A stretch of 64,000 nucleotides of DNA from Taeniopygia guttata (taxonomy: Eukaryota > Chordata > Aves > Passeriformes > Estrildidae). Position numbers and translations under genes: made by a program. Where the stretch lies: NCBI RefSeq assembly GCF_048771995.1, contig NC_133025.1, positions 6,510,001-6,574,000 of the forward strand, in the 5' to 3' direction. Within the stretch, counting starts at the first letter, position 1. The number at the start of each line of letters is the position of its first letter. Positions 30,557 to 42,495 of this stretch are shown here, one piece after another. The notes below the pieces were generated by a model that was not told the origin of the DNA, searched no databases, and worked only from the letters and a program-made list of their open reading frames with translations.

Positions 30557-31432
30557 ATTCATCGAATCATTGAATCACTTAGGTTGGAAAAGACCCTAAA
30601 GAATATTTAGTTTGACAGTTAAACCAGCACTGCCTTGTTTGCCACTAAACCATGTCCCCAAGTAACACATCTACACGTCTTATCAACACCCTCAGTGACA
30701 GTGACTCTACCACTTCCCTGGACAGCCTTTTTCTGGGCATAACAACCATTGTGTGGTGAAGAAATTTTTCCTTATATCCAAACCAAACCTCCCCTGGCAC
30801 AACTTGAGGCTGTTTTCTCCTGTAGTCTCATTTGTTACCTGCAAGAAGAGCCTTGTGCAGACCTCTTTCTGGATATTGTAAAGAGCCATGAGTTGTCCCC
30901 CAAGCCTTCTTTTCTCCAGGCTGAGCCCCCCAGCTCCCTCAGCTTCTCCTCATTAAGCTTGTACTCCAGACCCTTCCCCAGCTCCATTCCTTTCTCTGGA
31001 CACACTCCAGCACCTCAAGTTCTTTCTGTAATTGAGAGGCCCAAAACTGAACCCAGGGTTCAAGGTGTGGCCTCACCAGTGGACAGTATAGGGGCAAAAT
31101 CCGCCCTGATCCTGCTGGCCACACTATTGCTGGTACAAGTCAGGTGCCATTGGCCTTTTTGCCCACCTGAGCCCTCTCTGGTTCATGCTCAGTCACTGTT
31201 GACCAGCACCCCCAGGTCCTTTTCCACTGGAAAACTTTCCAGCCACACTTCCCCCAGCCTGTGGTGCTGTGTGGGGTTGCTGTTATTGAAGTGCAGGATT
31301 TCACCTTATTTCATCTCATGCAATTGGCCTCAGCCCATCAAACCAGCTCCCACTGTAGGGACACCCTCAAGCCAACCAACACTCCCAACTCTCACCCAAC
31401 CTGGTGCCATCTGCACCAAATCTTGATCCCCC
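30557..31432 (-). mobile_element. CR1 LINE 3' fragment, about 0.88 kb
   Basis: A nearly continuous CR1 3' region in reverse orientation starts with the tail-like ATCGAATCATTGAATCACTT and AGGTTGGAAAAGACC. It continues through GTGAAGAAATTTTTCCTTAT, CCTCCCCTGGCACAACTTGA, TTTTCTCCAGGCTGAGCCCC, GAGGCCCAAAACTGAACCCA, CCAGCACCCCCAGGTCCTTT and CAATTGGCCTCAGCCCATC. The fragment is 5'-truncated and includes small deletions. An open frame of about 225 codons crosses it but is not a CR1 protein frame. Confidence 0.92.
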
Positions 31433-32335
31433 AAAGACGACTCCCCACAAAGACAGCATTGCTCCCACCCCGCTAAATCCCTGTTGTGCCTGCCTTCCCA
31501 GACATCCCTGTTGGGATGGCTTGGCCTGGTTTCCTGCAGAGCCAGGAGCCCTCCCAGCAGCACCACGAGTGCTGGGACGTTCTGTGCTGCTCGCTGTGTT
31601 TGTTTTAGGGGATTAGGAACATGCCTGAACCCAAGCACATGCTGGAAACGATGTTTCACACGCAAGGCAGGCTGGTTTGGAGGGAAATAGGGGCGCGTCT
31701 GTGATTAAATGAAAATAATTGGGGTTAAATAGGGAGGAAAATGAAATTTCCTTGCAATTACTTGGATTGTTATAAGAAAGAATAACACATGGTTTCAGTT
31801 TTATCTGCTTTCTACAGTTTTGCCTCTATGCTTTTTCTCCTACTTTCAGAAATTAATTTAGGATCCTTTGCCTCATTAATGAGAGATTACCTAGCTTGGC
31901 AAGAGGTTTTGTGTATTAGAAGTGTGCATTACTGATAGAACTCTGAAACACTGGTGTGCTCTTTGGTTCCAAAACCCCCTTCTGCCAAAACCCAAACAGA
32001 ATAACATGGCTATTTCCCTAAATTATTATTCAAACATAAGGAAGTAATTTTTTCCCAATGGTTTTGGTGTTAAGGAGCAAAGACAGCTACTAACAGTGTC
32101 TGCTCCCCATAAGTCCTACATCACTTTGTGGTTCTTCCCCAGTTATTCAGGTAGGGTTTTTAAATCGAGATGATATTGGGATTTATGAGAATAGTTTATT
32201 TTATACACTTTGTTCTATAAATATCCACCTTCAAAAAAACCCCAGAAAATTCAGTTGTAAAATCTAAAAACTCAAGGTGTTTTTGGGTACAGATCACCAT
32301 CTGAATTACCCACTTACACACTGGTGAGACACACA

Positions 32336-32475
32336 TTCTCTTCTCTTCTCTTCTCTTCTCTTCTCTTCTCTTCTCTTCTCTTCTCTTCTCTTCTCTTCTC
32401 TTCTCTTCTCTTCTCTTCTCTTCTCTTCTCTTCTCTTCTCTTCTCTTCTCTTCTCTTCTCTTCTCTTCTCTTCTC
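32336..32475. repeat. (TTCTC)28 pentanucleotide array
   Basis: Twenty-eight uninterrupted units of TTCTC, 140 bp. It abuts the TCCTC block without any mixed unit. The strand is pure pyrimidine, so no stop codon arises and spurious long frames cross it. Confidence 0.98.
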
Positions 32476-33115
32476 TCCTCTCCTCTCCTCTCCTCTCCTC
32501 TCCTCTCCTCTCCTCTCCTCTCCTCTCCTCTCCTCTCCTCTCCTCTCCTCTCCTCTCCTCTCCTCTCCTCTCCTCTCCTCTCCTCTCCTCTCCTCTCCTC
32601 TCCTCTCCTCTCCTCTCCTCTCCTCTCCTCTCCTCTCCTCTCCTCTCCTCTCCTCTCCTCTCCTCTCCTCTCCTCTCCTCTCCTCTCCTCTCCTCTCCTC
32701 TCCTCTCCTCTCCTCTCCTCTCCTCTCCTCTCCTCTCCTCTCCTCTCCTCTCCTCTCCTCTCCTCTCCTCTCCTCTCCTCTCCTCTCCTCTCCTCTCCTC
32801 TCCTCTCCTCTCCTCTCCTCTCCTCTCCTCTCCTCTCCTCTCCTCTCCTCTCCTCTCCTCTCCTCTCCTCTCCTCTCCTCTCCTCTCCTCTCCTCTCCTC
32901 TCCTCTCCTCTCCTCTCCTCTCCTCTCCTCTCCTCTCCTCTCCTCTCCTCTCCTCTCCTCTCCTCTCCTCTCCTCTCCTCTCCTCTCCTCTCCTCTCCTC
33001 TCCTCTCCTCTCCTCTCCTCTCCTCTCCTCTCCTCTCCTCTCCTCTCCTCTCCTCTCCTCTCCTCTCCTCTCCTCTCCTCTCCTCTCCTCTCCTCTCCTC
33101 TCCTCTCCTCTCCTC
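32476..33115. repeat. (TCCTC)128 pentanucleotide array
   Basis: One hundred and twenty-eight uninterrupted TCCTC units, 640 bp, in phase with the preceding TTCTC block. Degenerate units TCGTC and TTTTC follow at 33116-33125. The complementary strand is (GAGGA)n, purine-only with recurring GG steps, prone to triplex or G-rich folding. Unit numbers are as assembled and may differ in the real chromosome. Confidence 0.98.
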
Positions 33116-34344
33116 TCGTCTTTTCTACAGTTACTCTGTCCTGTTACTATTAATTTTGCTCTTTCACTTCTTGTCATCCTCTGTATCCATCAGGAAAAAT
33201 TTATTTGTCCACAAAAACATCCCCACAGTGAACACAGATGCCAAAAATCCCATCCTTGTCTCCAGTTGTGTCCAGCTGCTCTGAAAACCCCTAGCACTGG
33301 TCCTGCAGATGTTCTGGCAGCCTTCAAGCTCCTGATATGTTTTGGAAAAAGCAGATGTTACTAATTTGTAAAGCATCTTTGAACTTTTCAAGGGGGGGCT
33401 GACACATTTGGTGCTGTTTCTAACTAAATAGGGATTTTTTTTTTGTCTTTCTGTTTCTTACCAGGATGTTTTTTGGGTTTCTACATCATCTCTTGCCAAA
33501 CCATCCAGCTATGCCAATCTCCTCTTCATGTCTGCATCTCAGTCCCTCCCTCATAGCTTTTCAAGAGGAACATACTCAATCATGCCTTCCCATTGCTCTT
33601 GGAAATGGCATGAAATTTTGCCCTTTTTGCAGGTCCTCAGATGAGCTGATCCCTGGAGTGGGTCTAAAAATTATAGCACGTGTCAGGCAGGCCCTGTGTG
33701 ATGTGTACCAGCCTGTGTAGACATAACCCAAATTCCTTCTTCCTCTTGTGTTTCCTGCATGTGCAGCCTTCCTGGTCACTCTCTGGATACTGTCACCAGC
33801 AGGGACAGGCTGACATCTTAGTGGCATTTTTATTTAGGTTTGACACCCCCTGTTACTTGTTGAGAGGGTTAACTTGTGACCTGATCTGACTGCTAGTCCT
33901 TATCTCTGGAAATGATCCAAACCCAAGCAGGAATGAAAGGGAAAAAATTTAGGAGTAAACAACCTTTTTGGGTCTTGTACCCAGTGAGAACATTTTGGGT
34001 TGCATTTGGACTTTGCATTTGGGGAGGTGTTTTTTGTTTTCTTTGCAGAATAAACAAAATTCTCACAAAACTTACAAGGAGAACAAAATGTTTTACTTTT
34101 TCTTTTAAGGAAGACAAAGGGGGAAACAGGAAGAAAATTCCAATCTTTTTGTCAAGCAACAAAAATACCAGCCAAAAGAAAAAGATATTCAACACTGTGT
34201 TTGGAAAATCTGTAAGAATAGCAAAGGTGTAACTATATTAATTATACTTTCTCAGCTATATACAAACACTTATAAAACATTAATGAATACCAGAGGGAAT
34301 ATTTTTCTTAACAAAAAATTAAAACACAAGCTTTTAATATCTAT

Positions 34345-35924
34345 CCCAGGAAAACCAGTCAGTTTATTTAAATAGTAGTTTAGAAGCCAGGAAATAAAAC
34401 AATAAAGAGTAGTTACTTTTCTATGGATTTAAATTTTGGAGTTAAAATCTCTTGGTGGCTTCCAGGGAAGCCTAAGTTCTGTAGTGATTCTCAGGAAACA
34501 GCATTGCTGACTCCAGCAGAAAACAATTCAAATTGTGGTGATGTGGGAGGCGGAGCCTTTGAAACCAGTGGAGCTTGTGGAGGAGTCAGAATCTTAAAAA
34601 ATGCCAATATTATTTCAAGAAGGAAAAAAAAAAGTATTTCCAAAAGGAGCAAAACTGGAAGGTAATGAGAGTTAGCTTCTGTGTTCTGCTTGGACTGAAG
34701 CTCACATTTGAAAGCTGATATGGGCTTTTCCAAGTGCAGGGATAGTTTCAAGAATTAACATTATCAGCCATGGATACTGATGCCTAAACCCACACTGCTT
34801 GAGCAGAAGTCAGTTTGTAAATGCCTAATAAAGGATATGATGGACATTTCTTTTTTATGAGATAGCCAAGAAACATGTTTTACTTCATATTTTAAGAAAT
34901 TAGACTATATCAAATGTGTAATAAAAATATTTTCTATAGGATTTTTAAAATATATACATATATAAACTACCTAAATTTTTAATGCCCCGTTGATATTGAT
35001 GTGGTCTCTACAGGTTTTAAATGTAACTAAGTGAGGCTGCCCAGCAACCTCCATTATATCTCAGTGACTACAAAACTTGAAGCTTTGTCCACACTGTAAC
35101 TTAAACCTGCTTGAGAATGGGATCTGAAATTGCCTGCTGGGCCTGATCCAACACCCACTCATAGCTAAGTCCACTCCTAACTGCAGGATTAGGTCTTAGA
35201 CACAGTCCCAAAATGATGTGGCTTCCAACCCAGTTGGCTGATCAGTGATAAAGGCACCTGAGGAAGTTACTGAGAGCCTTGAGGCACTTCTTGAAAAAAT
35301 AAAGGTTGTTATATATTCGATTTAGAATATTTAAAGATATACAGGGACAGTCGTAAGACAATTTGAGCACATCTCTATTTTGTGCTGAAGAGAGGCACAA
35401 ACTGTCTGAGTCTTGGACATAGCCTATGCCCAGGCACTGGATATAGACTTCAGTCAAGCTCAAGAAAGGTTCAGAGCCTGGGGGTGATAAGAGAGTGAAG
35501 GGCATTCATGCCTTCATCCTTCCCACCACATTCATCTCTAGATCCCAAGCCTTGCTTGCCCAGCCCATGAGGAGGAGGTAAATTGGCAGGAAGAGCTCCT
35601 GTGTCAAGTGCTTGCAATGGCCCAGAGGTCTGGGCCGGCACTTCCATCAAAGACAACCTAAAACTGATGGTGGAGGTGGGTGAGAGAGGAGAAGCACCGA
35701 TGACTGTCAGGCCCTGTGTCCGCTGAGTACAGCAGGGACATGGCTTTGGGCTGTGCCAAATCCATCTGGCTTTCCTGTTTAATCTGGCACTGTGTCTAAA
35801 GCAAGTACAGATTCATTTTCCACGCAAGGTTTGAAGCACAGCATAGACAAGGTGTGAGGGCCAGACCCTGATCTAATGCAGACAAAACCTGCCACTACCA
35901 TTGGCCTGAGCACTTACCCTTGCA
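34345..35924 (-). other. CCDC3: CCDC3 3' UTR (end inferred)
   Basis: Sequence downstream of the CCDC3 stop codon on the - strand. An AATAAA on that strand lies at 34363-34368 and would give a UTR of about 1.6 kb, in keeping with a single long terminal exon as in mammals. The distal part is AT-rich. Another AATAAA on the same strand at 33829-33834 could be a second site. No coding signal is seen inside. Confidence 0.45.
34363..34368 (-). terminator. CCDC3: candidate CCDC3 polyadenylation signal
   Basis: TTTATT on the + strand (AATAAA on the transcribed strand) within AGTTTATTTAAATAG. Distance from the stop codon is about 1.56 kb. Confidence 0.4.
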
Positions 35925-36200
35925 TTATACTTTCAGGTAGGTACCATGGGAGTTCTCCTGCTTCAAAGAGTTAATATAGGGGATTTGGCCACCTGCAGAA
36001 GAAAGTTTCTCACTGAGCTTTCGGTTCACCAGTTCCATGTGCCTGGAGTTTTTCCTGGCTTGCCGCAGGGACCTCTTGACTTTCTTCACTCGATCTCGCA
36101 GCTGCTTGTTGCGCTTCTCCAACGCCGCCACTTTCTGCTGCAGCTTCTTCACCCTGTCCTCCTCCTCAAACAGGGCCTTCTGCACCGAGGAGCACATGAG
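35925..36200 (-). CDS. CCDC3: CCDC3 terminal coding exon (coiled-coil C-terminus)
   Basis: Last coding exon of coiled-coil domain-containing protein 3 (favine), a secreted glycoprotein made by endothelial and fat cells and linked to lipid metabolism. The acceptor CCCCACAG is followed by CTC (Leu) and then MCSSVQKALFEEEDRVKKLQ, which matches the human protein from memory with very few changes. A long basic coiled coil follows (QQKVAALEKRNKQLRDRVKK, VKRSLRQARK), continuing to LSEKLSS with leucines at heptad spacing. The extreme C-terminus (GQIPYINSLKQENSHGTYLK, then V and TAA) differs from the human end, which is normal for this tail. The upstream exons with the signal peptide and the N-terminal domain are not in the window. 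The gene converges on CAMK1D. Confidence 0.95.
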   Translation of the reverse strand, partial: LMCSSVQKALFEEEDRVKKLQQKVAALEKRNKQLRDRVKKVKRSLRQARKNSRHMELVNRKLSEKLSSAGGQIPYINSLKQENSHGTYLKV

Positions 36201-38904
36201 CTGTGGGGACAGCAGCAGGTGAGCTTTGCACAGAAAGTTATCATAGCAAGGGTTAATTCAGGCTTTGCAGAAAACACCTCACAGATTTTCAAAAGCAGAA
36301 TGATTTTTTGGGGGAACGTTTACTTTGTTTTTATATCCTTTTAAGTAAAATCCTCTCTTTCACTTATGGATTTAGTGAAGACCTGAAATTGTAGATCTTA
36401 ATGATACTAGTGATTCAAAATTGCTTTTATGAACTGTTTTGTCAGACCTGTCCAGTACACAGAGGGTACATTAAGTTTATGGAGAAAGGCTGCCCTAATT
36501 CTGGTACCAAACTGGAGTTCAGGTCAAGGAGTGTCACTTTTGGAAAATTCTAGTTTTGATTCAGCTAAGCAGCCCTTCAGAAACCCCAGATTCTGATAAG
36601 AACCTGCCTTTTGCTCTTTATGTCTACATGTGAATTAAGGACAGTGCAGGCCAAACACAAAACTGGTTATTTTGCTATTCTAAGTACGGAGGCGTCTTAA
36701 ACACCTCATTATATTGGCTTGTTTAAGACAAAACCCTAGAGGATAAGATCTCAGCAGTCTCTAGGAGCATCTACGATCCCATAACTTAAACATAAGGTAT
36801 TTAGGGGGTAATGGCCTGAAAACTGCCCCTCCCACTCTACCCTATACAACTTACTGCAATATTGCCCCTAGAAAGGACATCAATTTGTTGACGTTCATGC
36901 CAGTGGCTCTTAGATAGGAAATAAAAAAGAGAGGTGGTTTCAAAGGTGCTGCCCCCAAGGCATCACTAGAAGAACAGCTCACAGGGCATTTTCAAATCCA
37001 CTAGGCTGGGTGATGGTACAACTGAAAAACATCTGTTGGACAAGTGCTCATCTTCTACTACCTCATCCTAGGATGACCCAAAAGATCTCTCCTATCTCAT
37101 GGGTGTTTTTATGGTCTCACTTGTTTCCTGTTTGTAGGTGCAGCAACAGGAGTGGGATGACAAACACTAGCTGAGGCTGCTGAGTAGTCAGTTCCCAGAG
37201 CACACCCTCAGTCACGATGGGATTCAGCTGCCTTCTCTTAGCAGCTAAAAGTGAGACTTAGGTCTGGGTTCCCCTCCCTGTAATGTCTGCAGGGAGAGAC
37301 ACCCTTCCAGGGGCTGATTTGCACCTCCTAGGGCAGAGGGAAGAATCACCCTCTGAGCACAACTCTCTCCTTTTACTGACCACAAAGACACCAAGTTCCA
37401 TTTTTTTCTACCTGGAACACATTTTCCAGGCAGAAAAAGAGGAGGTACCTGGAGCTCAAGGATAGCTCTACCAAAAAGTTTCTGATTTAGAAGATCCACA
37501 TCAAAATTAATTTCTCCTCAGGTGCCTCCTGCTTTGTTTTTGCCCTAGAAAAAGTATCCTGAGATATTTTATTGTGCATGTGGGACTTTTGTCTTGCTGC
37601 TGCACTGTGAGTACAGGCAGTGTATTCTGCTGGATTTATCTTCTAAATACATCTAGAAATTTTTCTATGTGTGTCAAGCACTCCTGGAGTCTGGATGGGT
37701 TTTCTCTGGCAGAACATTTGGAACAGACAGGGAATCTAAATAAACAAGTAAATCCTGACTGTGATGATGAAGGATTACATGTTTCTTTCCATCTTACTTT
37801 GTAGTATTTTCAACAACTGAAATCTGGGGAGGGAGCCTGCCTTGATGAATAACATTTCATTTGCTTTGGAAACCCCCAGCAGTGGGAAACCATGGCCAGT
37901 CAACACAAACACAGCAACTGCTTCTACTCCCTTGGAAGCTCTTGTTCCTTGTGCAAAAGCACTGCGGGGTTTTGCTATGTGGCAAATTCTTACCCCAACT
38001 TCTCTCTCTAGGGCTGTTTTATAAATGCATGCCAGTGAGATGGGGAGCTCACAGATAGAGGGCTGGAACTTGTGCTGAAAAGGAAAGAGTTTGGTTTTGA
38101 TCGCTGTTCAGTCCAAGTGGTCTTTGAAAACAGCCAGCACATCTTGGCTTTTGTGTTTGCCAAACCCTTGCAAAACCTCAAGCAGAACCCTTCTTGAATT
38201 TAAATCCCTGTAAAGGAAGACACTGAGTTAGGGAAATATGATTGTTGGGAAGACATGAGGTGGAAACTCTACTTCACGAGGGATTTCCTGCATTTTCCGT
38301 GGATGCAGTGATAGGCATGGCCTATGCCAGAATCCAGTGCATAGAAACAAACACTTCATGCTGCTGAAGTGGGAGGTTGTGTGAACCCAACTGCATTTCA
38401 TCTGTCTGGTCTGGCTGATGGGGGAACAGCAGACATCAGGGATAGCATTATCCTCATGCCAGAGACACTCCCAAACATTTTGAGGTTGGTCCTTTGTCAG
38501 TAGAGGTAGACCTTCTCTACAAAGCCACTCAGAAACCTCTCAAACACTATCAAAAAGCTAACCAGCTCATTTGCTTATACTGTTTTTCTACAGTCCTCAC
38601 TCTCCAGTCTGAAACACACAATTAGGTTGCTTAAATTATCTGGAGATATCCAGAGACACCACAGGAACAGCACAGTTCTAAAAGACTGAGGTACTATCTG
38701 ACATGCACAGCTTTGTTTGCCAACAGGGTAGGTGATAGGAAGAGCCCAGCTTGATAACTGGATGCCTGCCTGCAACTGCATGACTACCAGCTGGAAAATA
38801 AACACTTTATTCCTTCTATATAGGGAAAAATAACAAGGTGGTGTTCTCATTCTCACTGTCTGGTTACAAACAGCATTTTTCACAGACTCCCTGCAGTGGG
38901 GAGG

Positions 38905-38941
38905 ATGATGATGGTGGTGGTGGTGGTGATGATGATGATGT
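38905..38941. repeat. (GGT)n/(GAT)n trinucleotide repeat
   Basis: GATGATGATGGTGGTGGTGG followed by TGGTGATGATGATGATG: an interrupted trinucleotide tract in which GAT and GGT units alternate in blocks. Confidence 0.9.
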
Positions 38942-39532
38942 TTAAGTGTGAGTGCTGTCCTGCCCTTGCTGTTATTGCTGTAGCTGTGATTCACCTGGCT
39001 GCAACCAAGTGATCCTCAAATTAGTGCTGAGAACTGTGTAAATGTGACAGCTGTGAGTTCAGCACAGCCTGGATAACCAACCCAGCTGCTGAACAAACTG
39101 GTGAGAAGTTAACCAGTCCAAGTTGCTACTTGGATGCTTGGGAAATGAAGAGAAGGACTAGGAAATGGCTCCTTAGGCAAAACTTATAGGAAATTTTCCA
39201 AATTCCATTCAAAATTTGGATTCCCTAATGACCCATAATTCAGAAGAGTTGTTTGGTCTGAAGGTCAGTCTGCATGTCTGCTTGTTCCAGCTTTGTTAGG
39301 AAGGCATCCTCAGCAGTGGTACACTCAAGTTCAGAGCAGTACCAGAGATGTAATGAGAAAGATGGCACAAAAACCATACAGATACAGAGGATTTATCCAG
39401 GACAGCCTACAGCTGTGAAACTGCATATTAAATCTATTTGAGTACTTGCCTGAGACACAAATACACCGAGTTTAAAGTTTCACCATATCTAGGAGATATA
39501 GAAAAAATCTGCCAAAGAACTCAGCACTGTAA

Positions 39533-39612
39533 TAAATAGAATAGAATCACAGAATCATTGAGGTTGGAAAAGACCTCCAAGATCATCCAATCCAATTATT
39601 AACCTAACAAAC
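39533..39612 (-). mobile_element. CR1 LINE 3'-tail fragment
   Basis: ATAGAATCACAGAATCATTG and AGGTTGGAAAAGACCTCCAA then GATCATCCAATCC form a textbook CR1 tail on the complementary strand. Only about 75 bases are present, a severely 5'-truncated copy. Confidence 0.9.
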
Positions 39613-41674
39613 TGATTTTGGATCATTACATTATAGGCATGCAAATCCCTTACCAAATACGCAGAAGTGATGTATGTACACACTTTTCTTATTGACAGAC
39701 CTACCTTCTAGAAGCTTGATTTGAGGGCACAATGGATAAAGGTGCTATGGATAAGGGTGTCATGGTAGTGCTCATCCACCACAAAATGTCCATAAGTGGT
39801 TGAAGTTAGTGTCACAGAACTCAGGTCACTCAAAACCCAGCAGTGGTACCCAAGTCTTGCCCTTCACCTACCCAAGGGAGAGATGTTGAGTCCCAGCTGT
39901 CTCCTCATGCATGCTCCTTATGGCAGCACTACTGAAAGCACTGGAGTCCCACTACCTAAAAGCCTTTCCTGTGGGAGCGAGTGTGTTGCATGGAAAGAAA
40001 GATGAGGAATCAAAGAATAGTGGGAGAGGTCTGGCAGAGGGGAGTATTTGGTTTGGGATGGAGTGACTTAACCTCCAGTTACTGGGATTTTTCAGCCAAG
40101 ACTAACTCTTGTGCTGAAGTGTGGAAAAGTCCCTGTCAGCGCTGTTAAAGCATCGTGTTGGGTGAAGTGGTGGGGGCATGGCAGCACTGAGTTAAACCAC
40201 CTTTGCTTGCTGCAGGAACAGCACTTTTAGAGGAACAGAACTGGGGTCCCAAGGACATATCCAACATCACTGGCATTAATGGAGATAAACTGGGATTTTA
40301 GGACCTCATATGCATCAGCAAAATGCACAGGACCTGGATGGAGAAAGAAATTGTTGTGGCTGTTGTTACCTTGCTGAATGCTGGGTCAGCATTTGCCACA
40401 GGAAATGTAATGTTTGTAATCTCTCCAGCTCATTCAAAATATTAGCGATGTGGATTTCTTTGGGGTATGAAGCACTGCCTGCAGGAAGCTTCTTCCAGGC
40501 TATACCCACCCCAAGGTGTCTGAGCACTGATTTTTCCCTCATTTCAGTCCTCAATGAAAGCAGATTTTCTCTTTAAGCTTCTTAGATGCAGCTAGTCAAG
40601 GGAAGTCATCTTTCCCAACAGCCATCAGAGAGAAATGGGCACATCCTAGAGAAGACATCTTGCCTACCTTAGACGCTTCCCTTAGGTGGGCCACCTTTGG
40701 AGACACCTGCTAGATAACTATCTCAGATGGGGATGGATGTCACCATGAGCCCCATCAAATGGCATCTGAATGGCATTGATTTCCCAGGACAGGCTGCAAG
40801 GGCAGGATATAGAAAATTTTCTTGGAATTTGGAGAAACTTGCCCTGGAAACAGACCCAAATCCATGTCCATGGGCTCTTGCGGGTCTTTAAAAAGAGCTT
40901 TGTTCTGACCTGCATCAAATCACTGCTTGGTGTGGAGGTGTCTGAACTGCTGGTGGCTCTCATCTGCAGTGGGTGTTGCTGGCATCCATTTCAAAACCCC
41001 ACGGTTCTCCTTCAGACTCACAGCCCTTACACCCCTGCTCTGGCTGGGGGTGGTTTTACAGGATGCAGGGTCATTATGGGGCACTTAAGAACTGGTGAAA
41101 AGAGCCCCAGCCATGGGGGTACCTGAAGAGAGGTCCCTGGCCCTAAAACCACACCTAGAGCTTGTCCTGAGGCATTGCTTTCTCCTGGCATTTGGAACCC
41201 TGAAGCCTGAGAAGCTTCTGAGAGTATGGAAACAAAGATACCAAGTGACAGTCACACCAAGTGACCTCTGCCATGATTGGAAATGGGGATGGGAATATGT
41301 CGTCACAGTCACTGCCAGTGCCCAGGAAGGGATCAACACCTTATTCCCTGTACTTGTGAAGGAAAAAAGTCAATGGGTTAGCAAGTATAGAAACCACACT
41401 AACCAAGACAAGAGAGGGGGAAAAAAAAAGGTGTAGGGTATGAGCCAGACTGCCTACCACAGGCACCTCACTCGTGCCAAGTGAGCAGATAAGTCAGTCC
41501 TGACAGTAAATCCCTAAATTCCCTGCCCAGGCAGTGGGAGACAGAAGGTCTCCAGGAAGAGACAAATAAATCAAGAGGGTACGACCTCACTCTGGGGCAT
41601 CTCCAAGTTCCTTTCCTCTGCTCACTGAGGGCGCAGCAGCCAGGGAGGCACACCAGGGCCAGCTTTTCCCCCTT

Positions 41675-41745
41675 TGAGCGTGTTCCTCCGAGCGCTGCGC
41701 CCCGCAGGAACGCGGCGCTGAGCTGGGAGCGGAGCTGCAGGGAAG
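41675..41745. promoter_or_regulatory. short CpG-dense patch
   Basis: Around ten CpG dinucleotides in roughly 70 bases (for example CCGAGCGCTGCGCCCCGCAG and AACGCGGCGCTG), within an intron that is otherwise CpG-poor. It could be a minor promoter, an insulator-type site or an exaptation. The sequence alone does not decide this. Confidence 0.3.
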
Positions 41746-42404
41746 GTTTGGGCTAAGCTGTTCAGCAGGAGCAGCAGAGCTCCACTGAGCTCAGCCCCAC
41801 CTGCCCCATCCCTTGTGCCCTCTGCACTGGGGAAACAGAGGGTCTTGGAGCCCTCACAGGGTTTACTCTGCCAGCCTCTTTGCTGAGACCCACATCACCC
41901 TCCTCAGACTCCCTGCACCAAAACTTCTCAGGCTGGCCAGTGGAGCGAGGAACCGTGGGGTGGCACATGCTTCTATAGTGTACAAAAGCAGAGGCAGCAG
42001 CCAGGACACCACTCCTGGCTCCCACCCCTGTTGCAGGGCATGCACAGAGCTCATTGCATGGACAGCGAGCTCACAGCCCTGCAGCACAGCTCTCTGCAAG
42101 GCAGAAACACAACCCAAGCAAATGCAGCGTCTGTCTTTGGTCCTGTTCCTGGTCAGGAGCACACAGGGCAGGTCTGGATTGAGCTGCTCAGTTATAGGCA
42201 AATGATCCTGAATGTAAAAATGCACTACCCAGCTGAACTTAAAGGAAAATGTTTTGAGGAAGGACAAACAAAATCTTTTCTCCATGGTTTTAAGAAGCAA
42301 ATGTGTGTTTAAGTCTACTTTACAAGACAGGTTGCTTCAGAGATTTCTGAATTTTGCTCTGCCTGAATGCTGAAAATATCCAAATTACAGAGTCACTTTT
42401 GGGG

Positions 42405-42495
42405 GTTTATTTTGTTTTTCTTGGGTTTTTTTTTGGGGGGGGGTGTGTATATTTTTTGTTGGTTTTGGTGTTGTGTTTTTTCTTTTATTGTCTCA
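42405..42495. repeat. T/G-rich low-complexity stretch
   Basis: Runs of T and G, including a stretch of nine G following ten T, with no regular unit. Confidence 0.8.

Larger units (their letters stand above)
21036..34344. other. intergenic region between CAMK1D and CCDC3
   Basis: About 13 kb between two convergent genes. It holds an AT-rich low-complexity patch (24.0 kb), a solo LTR (26.3-27.1 kb), two CR1 fragments (27.16 and 30.56 kb) and the large pentanucleotide array (32.3-33.1 kb). The remaining sequence has only short open frames on both strands, with no recognisable protein or RNA gene. The boundaries depend on where the two 3' UTRs end. Confidence 0.6.

Noticed and set aside
30749..31426. 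225-codon + strand frame
   Set aside because: It lies wholly inside an antisense CR1 3' region and does not encode a CR1 protein.
32314..33364. Open frames of 287 (-) and 346 (+) codons made of RRGEE or SSPLL-type repeats
   Set aside because: They arise because a pentamer array without stop codons is open in every frame. No start context, splice signals or homologous protein support them.
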